A stretch of DNA of 23,356 nucleotides from IMG/VR virus record IMGVR_UViG_3300030106_000499, positions 1 to 23,356 of that record; one strand, given 5' to 3'. Made by a program: the position numbers and the translations under genes. The first letter of the stretch is position 1. Each line of letters opens with the position of its first letter. The notes below the pieces were generated by a model that saw only the letters and a program-made list of their open reading frames with translations, did no database searches and had not been told where the DNA came from. This document shows, in pieces, positions 7,965-14,264 of this stretch. The stretch is from a virus.

Positions 7965-7970
7965 TATACA

Positions 7971-8243
7971 ATGTCTAAATATAACGAAGATAAAATTTTA
8001 GAAGAAATATCTCAGTATGTAAACAATACATATGATGAACATTATAGCGAAGGTGAAGTGCAGACTTTAGACTTTATAGCAGCTTGTGGGGATGCTAAAG
8101 CATTCTGTCGAGGAAACATTCTAAAGTACGCTTCAAGATATGATAAAAAAGGAACCCCCAGAAAAGATATACTAAAAATAATACACTATGCAATGTTACT
8201 GTTGCATTTTAGTGACAAAGGAGAAGATGATGCCAAAAGTTAG
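7971..8243 (+). CDS. DUF3310 family protein (putative phage nucleotide kinase-like)
   Basis: A 90-residue protein with HYSEGEVQTLDFIAACGD and then FCRGNILKYASRYDKKGTPRKDILKIIHYA. This matches the DUF3310 pattern (HY...x-I-x-F-I...GN-x-x-K-Y-x-x-R...K-x-x-x-x-D-L-x-K). The family is widespread in phages and is sometimes annotated as 'nucleotide kinase', but its biochemistry is not settled. It opens an overlapping cluster (DUF3310, small protein, MazG-like, RecA-like) and has its own promoter element directly upstream with no Shine-Dalgarno. The last 14 bases overlap the next gene. Confidence 0.78.
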   Translation: MSKYNEDKILEEISQYVNNTYDEHYSEGEVQTLDFIAACGDAKAFCRGNILKYASRYDKKGTPRKDILKIIHYAMLLLHFSDKGEDDAKS

Positions 8244-8448
8244 TGCCCATTTAGGGTTTACATTTAGAGTAGGTCCACTAGACCAAAATCAATATGGTAG
8301 AGTAGATTTGACTGTAGACCAAATAGATACAGAAATTCCAATAGAACCACAGTTAGAAGATTCTAAAAAAGTAGCTGATGTTGTGTGGGAATTTATAAAA
8401 GGAAAGGTAGATGCTCAAATAGAGGATATGTTAGATGACAGTAAATAA
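8230..8448 (+). CDS. Small hypothetical protein in the nucleotide-metabolism cluster
   Basis: A 72-residue acidic protein. I chose the ATG at 8230 (MPKVSAHLGF) because AAAGGAG lies about six bases upstream; the ATG at 8227 is too close and the earlier ATG at 8188 lies deep inside the DUF3310 gene without a good site. The sequence looks like a beta-strand-rich start followed by an amphipathic helix (SKKVADVVWEFIKGKVDAQIEDML). No family is recognised. It overlaps the genes on both sides by 14 bases, which implies translational coupling. Confidence 0.65.
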   Translation: MPKVSAHLGFTFRVGPLDQNQYGRVDLTVDQIDTEIPIEPQLEDSKKVADVVWEFIKGKVDAQIEDMLDDSK

Positions 8449-8695
8449 TTCCTCTGAAAGAGCTATTGTCCTTGAAGCTGTTTTAGCTGAACGTGAACGT
8501 CAAGACGCATCTTTTGGTGAACAAAATCATGATGATTCTTGGTGGAATCTATTATTGACACAAAAACATGGTAAAGTAACCGAAGAAATTTTTGGTTATA
8601 GTGATACTAAATTATTTATTGAAATTGTTCAGACCTGTGCTACTTATTTTGCATGGGCGGAAGCAATAAGAAGGAGAATAAAGAATGGAAAATAA
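8435..8695 (+). CDS. MazG-like protein with altered metal-binding motif
   Basis: An 86-residue protein that reads ERERQDASFGEQNHDDSWWNLLL near its N-terminus, typical of small phage MazG-like nucleotide pyrophosphohydrolases. It is followed by a C-terminal helix LFIEIVQTCATYFAWAEAIRRR, equivalent to the usual E-L-V-Q-x-A-A-x-A-x-A-W. In the family, the first helix carries E-E-x-G-E metal ligands. Here the corresponding segment reads QKHGKVTEE (43-51), so several acidic ligands appear replaced or shifted. It may be a divergent or inactive enzyme, or a binding protein. If active it would hydrolyse (d)NTPs. It overlaps its neighbours by 14 and 11 bases. Confidence 0.62.
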   Translation: MTVNNSSERAIVLEAVLAERERQDASFGEQNHDDSWWNLLLTQKHGKVTEEIFGYSDTKLFIEIVQTCATYFAWAEAIRRRIKNGK

Positions 8696-9638
8696 TGCTG
8701 AAGAAGCTATAGAAAATTTACTAAAAAAGAAATCTTTAAAGTTTATTAGAGGTGATAGTGACACATTTGTTAATAATAGAATACCTTTTGATATTCCTGT
8801 TCTAGATAAACTTACTGGTGGTGGTATTCCATTTAAGAAAATGACTCTTATATATGGTCCAACTAATGTAGGAAAGTCTTATTTAGCGTCTCAAATAGTG
8901 GCTAATGCTCAGAAAATAGGCGGTAAAGCTGTATGGGTAGATACCGAGTTATCTTATGATAAAGACTGGATGGAAAGATGTGGGGTTGATAATTCCAAAA
9001 TATTAGTTTCACAACCTACTACCGGAGAAGAAGCCATGGACCATGTTAGAGAAGCAATGCAAGAAGGCTTTGAGGTTATCGTATTAGATAGTATTGCCGG
9101 CTTAATACCAGCTGCTATTTCAGAAGAAGTTGCTAAAGGTGACTTTGCTCATAGTCCGATGGCTTGGCAAGCAAGATTTGTAAACAGTTCTTTTCCCAAA
9201 CTTTTCCCCTACTTACAGAATGGTTCGGCTTTTGTAGCTATAAACCAAGTACGTGCTAGTATGGGGCCTGTAGCATTAGACAATATGCCTGCGGGCCAAG
9301 GACAAGTTTATTTTGCTCATTCTATATTACAAGTCCAAAGAAAAGGTTGGATAGAAGAGAAGGACAAAAAGGTTGGATTTAATATGAACATTAGACTTAG
9401 GAAGACCAAGACTGGAGGAGAAAATTGGGATTCTGCCATAGTTCCATTCAGAGTTGAAGGCGGGATTGATGTTGTTGAAAGTTATATTAGAGATGGTATT
9501 GACCAAAAAATAATTACTCAATCAGGTGCATGGTATACATATGGTGATGTAAAAGTTATGGGTATGAATGGATTGAAAGAAAAGTTTGTTGAAGATGAAA
9601 AATTGTTTGAAAAACTAAAAGATGAACTTACCTCCTAG
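8685..9638 (+). CDS. RecA/UvsX-like recombinase
   Basis: A 317-residue RecA-fold ATPase. Walker A is GPTNVGKS (58-65), the catalytic Glu is in AVWVDTELSYD (E88), and Walker B is VIVLDSIAGLIP (D135). FVAINQVRASMG (183-194) fits the RecA L2-adjacent N-Q-[IV]-R motif. The segment from about 145 to 165, EEVAKGDFAHSPMAWQARFV, occupies the place of the DNA-binding L1 region. It should form filaments on single-stranded DNA and drive strand exchange, serving repair and recombination-dependent replication. It is shorter than E. coli RecA (about 350) and lacks its acidic tail. The following genes encode two nucleases, a coiled-coil protein and a RuvC-like resolvase, which fit one recombination pathway. 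Confidence 0.9.
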   Translation: MENNAEEAIENLLKKKSLKFIRGDSDTFVNNRIPFDIPVLDKLTGGGIPFKKMTLIYGPTNVGKSYLASQIVANAQKIGGKAVWVDTELSYDKDWMERCGVDNSKILVSQPTTGEEAMDHVREAMQEGFEVIVLDSIAGLIPAAISEEVAKGDFAHSPMAWQARFVNSSFPKLFPYLQNGSAFVAINQVRASMGPVALDNMPAGQGQVYFAHSILQVQRKGWIEEKDKKVGFNMNIRLRKTKTGGENWDSAIVPFRVEGGIDVVESYIRDGIDQKIITQSGAWYTYGDVKVMGMNGLKEKFVEDEKLFEKLKDELTS

Positions 9639-9927
9639 AGATTATACAGACCAAGAAAATCTAATTGCAGATTGTCTGTCTAAGTTTGGTATGAGATACG
9701 ACCAACAGGTTTATTATCATCCATACATAGTAGATTTTTACATACCAGAGATAAAAATGGTTGTAGAAGCGGATGGAGTGTATGGTCATTTATCAAAAAG
9801 AGACCGAAAAAGAGATGAAGACTTACTATTACTAGACGATATTGAGTATATTATACATATAAAAGAAACTACTTTAGAAAAAATAAAGGCAAAATTATGG
9901 CTGGAATTAACCAAATTAGACCAGTAA
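9622..9927 (+). CDS. DUF559/Vsr-like PD-(D/E)XK endonuclease
   Basis: A 101-residue protein with the compact Vsr/DUF559 pattern: an N-terminal helix with Glu (E12), then YYHPYIVDFYIPEIKMVVEA with D38 and E49, then DG and H56, then KRDRKRDEDLL. These are the expected acidic metal ligands and the basic helix that follows. Proteins of this type nick or cut DNA, for instance at mismatches or branches. Here it lies between the recombinase and the Cas4-like exonuclease, so a role in processing recombination intermediates or degrading host DNA is likely. It overlaps the recombinase gene by 17 bases and the next gene by 31. Confidence 0.75.
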   Translation: MNLPPRDYTDQENLIADCLSKFGMRYDQQVYYHPYIVDFYIPEIKMVVEADGVYGHLSKRDRKRDEDLLLLDDIEYIIHIKETTLEKIKAKLWLELTKLDQ

Positions 9928-10577
9928 AGACGAAAACTAAAAAAAAGTCTTTATATGATGAAGACTCTTGGTTAGTAAATCAAATAGACAATCATTTAGA
10001 AGGAGTAATGGAAGCTCCTAGAACAGGTGTTTTTTATCCTTCTGCATTGGGTAACCCCTGTGATAGATATTTATGGTTATGTTATAACGGTAAAATGATT
10101 AGTCAGACGTTACCGCCAAACTTAGAGAGAATTTTTCAAAATGGTAGTTCATTAGAAGACCGAGTAGATAAATGGCTTGAAGAAATGAACATCTTGGTTG
10201 ACCGAGAAGTTTCAGTCAAACAAGATATTCCTCCTATTTCTGGAAGGATAGACTTTTTAATCAATCATTATAAATATGGCGTTCATCCAATAGAACTAAA
10301 ATCTATTAATACTTCTGGGTTTTATAAACTAAAATCTCCTAAACCAGAACATGAAATACAATTACAAATTTATTTAAACATTGGAGACTATAATCAAGGA
10401 ACCGTATTTTATGAAAATAAAAATGACCAAAAAATGAAAACATTTGTAATTGAGAGGGATATTGAAAAATGGAATGAGATTTTAAACAGATGTTTTAAAA
10501 TTCAAGATATGTTAGCAAGACCTACTGATTGTACCGGTAATTCGTGGTGTGCTTGTAAAAAGGTTGGAGCACGATAA
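9897..10577 (+). CDS. Cas4/RecB-like PD-(D/E)XK exonuclease with probable iron-sulfur cluster
   Basis: A 226-residue nuclease. The core is SGRIDFLINH (D119), IELKSIN (E133, K135) and EIQLQIYL (Q155 and Y159, the QxxxY motif) of the RecB/Cas4 group. Cys55 in the N-terminal PSALGNPCDRYLWL, plus C212, C218 and C220 near the C-terminus, form the one-plus-three cysteine arrangement that holds a [4Fe-4S] cluster in Cas4, AddB and Dna2. It probably resects DNA ends to provide single strands for the recombinase. No CRISPR array or other cas gene is present, so it belongs to phage recombination rather than spacer acquisition. The basic N-terminus (KTKTKKK) may aid DNA binding. Confidence 0.8.
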   Translation: MAGINQIRPVKTKTKKKSLYDEDSWLVNQIDNHLEGVMEAPRTGVFYPSALGNPCDRYLWLCYNGKMISQTLPPNLERIFQNGSSLEDRVDKWLEEMNILVDREVSVKQDIPPISGRIDFLINHYKYGVHPIELKSINTSGFYKLKSPKPEHEIQLQIYLNIGDYNQGTVFYENKNDQKMKTFVIERDIEKWNEILNRCFKIQDMLARPTDCTGNSWCACKKVGAR

Positions 10578-11083
10578 TGCAGCAAAGAGAAACACCTTGG
10601 ACACCTATAAAAGCTATTTCAAGAGCTAAAAATAGTGTAGAATCTTTTGGGGTACCTATTTTTGACCCAAATTTACCTAAAGAACATGATTTATTATTTG
10701 GGCAGCTGGCGAGTTATTCTGATACTGAGTTAGAAAAGTTTTTAGTTATTTATGGTGGATATAAAGCATCTTTGGAAACTAAACTTGCAGATATAGAATC
10801 TGTGGTTGGGGCTTTAGAAGCGGCTTTTAATGAAGGATATAATGCAGCTTTACATCAAGTAGCTAAAGAATATGAAAAGTCAGGGGCTAAAAAGCCTACT
10901 AGAGAAGAGTTAAGAGGTGAAGTAATGACTCGATTTGATGAATTAACGGAGCAGAAAAAAGATATAATTGACCAAACCGTTGAGCTAAAAAGGTTTCAAG
11001 GGTTGTTAAATACTTATACAACTGCCTATCAAACAGTTAGTAGAGTTGTAACTTTACGAACTAAACGGGCAGAAAGTATTTAA
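10577..11083 (+). CDS. Coiled-coil protein in the recombination cluster, unknown function
   Basis: A 168-residue protein that is largely helical. Residues ~45-100 and 115-160 (ELEKFLVIYGGYKASLETKL, FDELTEQKKDIIDQTVELKR) look like long amphipathic helices that could form a helical hairpin. I see no catalytic motif. It shares one base with the exonuclease stop (TAATG) and lies before the RuvC-like gene. A partner of the recombinase or exonuclease, for instance a mediator like UvsY, is possible from context and size but not from recognisable sequence. Confidence 0.65.
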   Translation: MQQRETPWTPIKAISRAKNSVESFGVPIFDPNLPKEHDLLFGQLASYSDTELEKFLVIYGGYKASLETKLADIESVVGALEAAFNEGYNAALHQVAKEYEKSGAKKPTREELRGEVMTRFDELTEQKKDIIDQTVELKRFQGLLNTYTTAYQTVSRVVTLRTKRAESI

Positions 11084-11085
11084 TT

Positions 11086-11096
11086 TTTAGTATAAT
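11086..11096 (+). promoter_or_regulatory. TTTAGTATAAT promoter element, predicted leaderless start of RuvC-like gene
   Basis: TTTAGTATAAT stands in an 18-base gap. The ATG of the next gene begins at 11102, exactly five bases after the box. No Shine-Dalgarno is present. The same 11-mer, with the same five-base spacing to an ATG, recurs at 21485-21495. Confidence 0.7.
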
Positions 11097-11101
11097 ATAG
11101 T

Positions 11102-11560
11102 ATGGAATTTATAGGATTAGATACATCCTCATTTGCTATCCATGCTGTAATTATAAATGATAAGGAAGAAATTACAGAAATGTATAAATGGGAATGTGAT
11201 AGAAAAGCGGAATATACAGACAGGTTTCCAGAATTAGTTAATAATTTTAAAATTGGTCTTGAAGATATTGATATAAAGTACGCAGCTTTAGAAGATGCTG
11301 CTCCAGTTATGTTGGGGCGTTCTAATAATTACACTAAACTTTCTCGAGTAGTCGGGGCTGTTTGGGCTTTTTTAATTGATTCAGATATTGATACTTCGTT
11401 TGTTCCGCATGGCACATGGAAGAAAGCAACTGTGGGAAAAGGAAATGCCAAGAAAGAAGATATAATGAAATATGCAACAGAAAAGTGGGGAGATAGATTC
11501 CCCGAACAAGATTATGCAGACGCAGCATGTCTAGCATTATGGAACAAGAGGAGGTTCTAG
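11102..11560 (+). CDS. RuvC-like Holliday junction resolvase
   Basis: A 152-residue RNase H-fold protein. FIGLDTSS (D7), YAALEDAAP (E64) and QDYADAACLALW (D137, D140) match the four acidic residues of RuvC. VPHGTWKKATVGKGNAKKED is the typical conserved segment before the last motif, contributing Lys residues that contact DNA. It should resolve Holliday junctions and clear branches before packaging, which fits its location between recombination and terminase genes. The start codon immediately follows a TTTAGTATAAT element and has no Shine-Dalgarno, so translation is probably leaderless. Confidence 0.85.
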   Translation: MEFIGLDTSSFAIHAVIINDKEEITEMYKWECDRKAEYTDRFPELVNNFKIGLEDIDIKYAALEDAAPVMLGRSNNYTKLSRVVGAVWAFLIDSDIDTSFVPHGTWKKATVGKGNAKKEDIMKYATEKWGDRFPEQDYADAACLALWNKRRF

Positions 11561-11561
11561 T

Positions 11562-12077
11562 ATGAGTTTAGCCGGTGGATTGACTAAGGTAGTTAGAGGT
11601 TTTCAAATGTTCTTTCCGGGAAAAAAGGAAGGACCTAAAAGGGAATATAAAGATAAATTTCCTAAAAAACTTCCAACTATAGAAGATGTAAAAAATAAGT
11701 ATGGTGCAGTTGTTTGGTGTAAATTTGCCAAATGTGCTAGTAACCAAGAAGTAAAAAACTTACAAAGAACTACTGGGAGTTTATTAAAAAGAACAAACTA
11801 TACACCTATTGCAGAACAAGAACATATATGGGCTGGGATATGTACTAGGGGTGAAATAGGAATGCAATTTAATGAAATAAGATTACCGCATGGTTCAAAG
11901 ATAAAAGTTCCTAGTTGTTATACAGCTCATACAGATAAAACAGGATACTGGGATTTTTCTCAATTCCTAAACTCAGATGGAAGTCCATTAGGGGGTAACA
12001 TAGATTCCCAACATGTATCTGATGCTGGGTATGGAATGATGGATGATAACAGTATATACGATAATTTAAAAGACTAA
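11562..12077 (+). CDS. Hypothetical protein upstream of terminase
   Basis: A 171-residue protein with a strong GAGGAGG Shine-Dalgarno. The N-terminal 45 residues are basic (FFPGKKEGPKREYKDKFPKK). The core has VVWCKFAKCASNQEVKNLQR, then GLYxx-free stretches ending IWAGICTRGEIGMQF, and IKVPSCYTA. The four cysteines (two in C-x4-C) could bind metal, but no known family is recognised. The C-terminus is acidic. Placement right before the terminase subunits suggests a packaging or regulatory function by context only. Confidence 0.6.
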   Translation: MSLAGGLTKVVRGFQMFFPGKKEGPKREYKDKFPKKLPTIEDVKNKYGAVVWCKFAKCASNQEVKNLQRTTGSLLKRTNYTPIAEQEHIWAGICTRGEIGMQFNEIRLPHGSKIKVPSCYTAHTDKTGYWDFSQFLNSDGSPLGGNIDSQHVSDAGYGMMDDNSIYDNLKD

Positions 12078-12079
12078 TT

Positions 12080-12580
12080 ATGCCTAAACATATACCAGAT
12101 GAAATAAAGCTAAAAGCAATGGAGCTTTTTCTTAGGGGAGACAAAACAGCTAAAGAAATAGCTGAAGAAATTTCTACCGAAGAACACAAAGTTGCTCCGC
12201 CTACTATTTATATGTGGGCTAAAAGAGACAAATGGAGTGAACAAAAAGCTGTTGCAATAGCAGACAATCAAACAAAGTTAGCAGAATCAGAGGGCCAAAG
12301 ATTTACTAGATTACAAGCCGAGCAGTTAGATGGCTATACAGAAATAGCTAATAAAGCTGTTAGAGAAATGAGTGAGTTGCATTATGATAGGGCTTTAGAT
12401 GCGGCTAGGGCTGCAGATATTGGTATTAAGGGGCAAAGAGAAGTACTTCAAGGCATGATAAACCTAGAGTTTGTTCAAGATATAATGACTGTTTTAATCG
12501 AGGAAATATCAGACCAAGACACTCTACAGAGAATTGGTGTAAAACTTAAAACTATCGAGCAAAAACATAGGGACATATAG
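12080..12580 (+). CDS. Terminase small subunit (putative)
   Basis: A 166-residue protein. The N-terminal ~55 residues form a helix-turn-helix: IKLKAMELFLRGDKTAKEIA followed by VAPPTIYMWAKRDKWSEQK. This 'T-I-Y-x-W-x-K-R-D-x-W' pattern is common in phage small terminases, where it recognises packaging DNA. The remainder is helical and probably oligomerises. It lies two bases upstream of the large terminase gene, the canonical arrangement. Start has a weak Shine-Dalgarno but follows the previous stop closely. Confidence 0.75.
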   Translation: MPKHIPDEIKLKAMELFLRGDKTAKEIAEEISTEEHKVAPPTIYMWAKRDKWSEQKAVAIADNQTKLAESEGQRFTRLQAEQLDGYTEIANKAVREMSELHYDRALDAARAADIGIKGQREVLQGMINLEFVQDIMTVLIEEISDQDTLQRIGVKLKTIEQKHRDI

Positions 12581-12582
12581 AA

Positions 12583-14241
12583 ATGGCTAAAGACATTATT
12601 AGTGTCGGTGGGGCGTTTGATATGCTTTCCGATGGTTTATTAGAACAAAAACGATATGAAGTCGGGACATTTCGAGAGTTTATTGAAAACATATGGGCAC
12701 ACTCATATGATAATCCAGAGTATTTTAAAGCTTGGCATGTAAGTTTACTTACAGAAGATATTGAAGAATGTTTAGAAACAGGTTTAAATTATGTTGGGGT
12801 ACTACCCAGAGGGCATTTTAAATCAACTATTTTAGGACATGCATTTAGTGTTTGGAGATTGTTGAAGGCCCCTAGAGATATGTCTATACTTTACTTATCT
12901 TATAGTGATGGTATGGCGAAATATCATATTGCTGAGATAAATAAGACTATTGCAAGGAACCCTATTATTCCTGAACTGTTGATTAATAGAAATCCCAAAG
13001 CTGACTTCTCAGCTAGATTTTATAAGAACAATAAACCCATGGAAATTATGCATGGTGGATTGTTTTCTTTCAAAAGAGGTATGCATGTCAATGGTGCTTT
13101 AGTTGCTGATGACGTATTGAGAGACCCAGAGAACCCGTTAAACATGGGACAAATAACTAAAGTAGAAGACCACTTTATGACAGAATCAATGTTCATACCA
13201 TTGAAAGAAGCTCCTGTTATTGTTGTGGGGACACCTATGATGCCCAATGATATACTGGCTAAATTACAAGATGATGAAAGATTTAAGGCTAGAGTATTAC
13301 CTGCCTTAGACCCAGTGCCCGGTAGAAGAGTGCTGGCACCTGAAATAATGAGTGAGAAGTACTTGTTAGCACAACAAAAAGCTAGACCTAAGTCTTTTGC
13401 TTCAGAGTTTATGTTGATTCCGCATTTTGCTACAGAGTCTTATTTTGATGTTGAAGATATAGAAAAGTGTGAAGATGAGCTTTTACGCTCTGTACCAGCT
13501 ACTAAAAAGTATACTGACTTACTGCCAGAAGATTTTGTTTTTGGTGGGTACGATGTAGGAAAGAAAAAGCACCCATCCCATTTAGTAATATTTAGAAAGC
13601 GTGGGGAAAACATTGAACAAGTACATTCTTCCTTTTTAGATGGTTGGAGTTACTCTGACCAGATAGAATATTTAAATGAAGTGGCAGACAATTTTGATAT
13701 GACTTCTGGTTATGTAGACAACACCAGAGGAGAATTAGAAGACCGTGGATTAGACGCTAGATGGAGACCTATGCATTTTTCACAAAAAAGCAAAAATACC
13801 ATGGCTTCGGTCTTTGAAAATTTTGTTCATTCAGGTATATTAAAACTAATCAAAGATGAAAGACAGAAGCAGCAGATTCTGTCTGTAAGCAATGAATTGA
13901 AAGCTCCCGATACTCCTATGGGTCATGGGGATGCTTTTTTCTCAATTGCAATGGCATTACAGGCAGCACATGATACATCATATAAGTTTGTAGATTTAGG
14001 AAATGCTTCGGACTGGTTTAATGCAATTAGTCCCGGGGAGACCCCCGAGAGCCGTAGGCAAATGGATAATGAACGAAAGGGTGCTGATTCCGAAATTAAT
14101 CCATTACAAATGCAACCAGTAAACCCTAGTGAAAGGGCTAGCTCTGCACCAAACCCGCAATGCGGTGACCCTGTTTGTAACCCATCTTTTTGGGTTCCGG
14201 AAAGAGGGCTTTGCTTGTATTGCAGCTTTAGACAACAATAG
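12583..14241 (+). CDS. terL: Terminase large subunit with C-terminal Cys4 motif
   Basis: A 552-residue packaging motor. The ATPase shows a Walker A-like VLPRGHFKST (P75-T82), Walker B LVADD (173-177) and motif III VVGTPMMPND. The nuclease domain shows FGGYDVGKKKHPSHLVIF (D324), YVDNTRGELEDRG (D379) and GHGDAFFSIAMALQ (D450), the RNase H-like acidic residues that cut concatemers. The C-terminal ~85 residues extend beyond the nuclease and end in C527-x4-C532 and C544-x2-C547, a probable zinc-binding knuckle not typical of terminases. It should translocate DNA through the portal encoded at 16931. Ribonucleotide reductase and two small genes separate it from the portal. Confidence 0.9.
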   Translation: MAKDIISVGGAFDMLSDGLLEQKRYEVGTFREFIENIWAHSYDNPEYFKAWHVSLLTEDIEECLETGLNYVGVLPRGHFKSTILGHAFSVWRLLKAPRDMSILYLSYSDGMAKYHIAEINKTIARNPIIPELLINRNPKADFSARFYKNNKPMEIMHGGLFSFKRGMHVNGALVADDVLRDPENPLNMGQITKVEDHFMTESMFIPLKEAPVIVVGTPMMPNDILAKLQDDERFKARVLPALDPVPGRRVLAPEIMSEKYLLAQQKARPKSFASEFMLIPHFATESYFDVEDIEKCEDELLRSVPATKKYTDLLPEDFVFGGYDVGKKKHPSHLVIFRKRGENIEQVHSSFLDGWSYSDQIEYLNEVADNFDMTSGYVDNTRGELEDRGLDARWRPMHFSQKSKNTMASVFENFVHSGILKLIKDERQKQQILSVSNELKAPDTPMGHGDAFFSIAMALQAAHDTSYKFVDLGNASDWFNAISPGETPESRRQMDNERKGADSEINPLQMQPVNPSERASSAPNPQCGDPVCNPSFWVPERGLCLYCSFRQQ

Positions 14242-14264
14242 AATATTATTACAGGAGAAATTAA

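Noticed and set aside
8188-8229. Upstream ATG extending the small gene at 8230
   Set aside because: The extension lies inside the DUF3310 gene, has no good Shine-Dalgarno and adds a Cys-rich, unlikely N-terminus; AAAGGAG fits the ATG at 8230.
9897-10577. Cas4-like nuclease as evidence for a CRISPR-Cas system
   Set aside because: No repeat-spacer array and no other cas gene in the window; the neighbours are recombination genes.
11911-12189. Minus-strand frame across the junction of two genes before the terminase
   Set aside because: Spans two well-supported + genes, has no ribosome-binding site and no recognisable sequence pattern.
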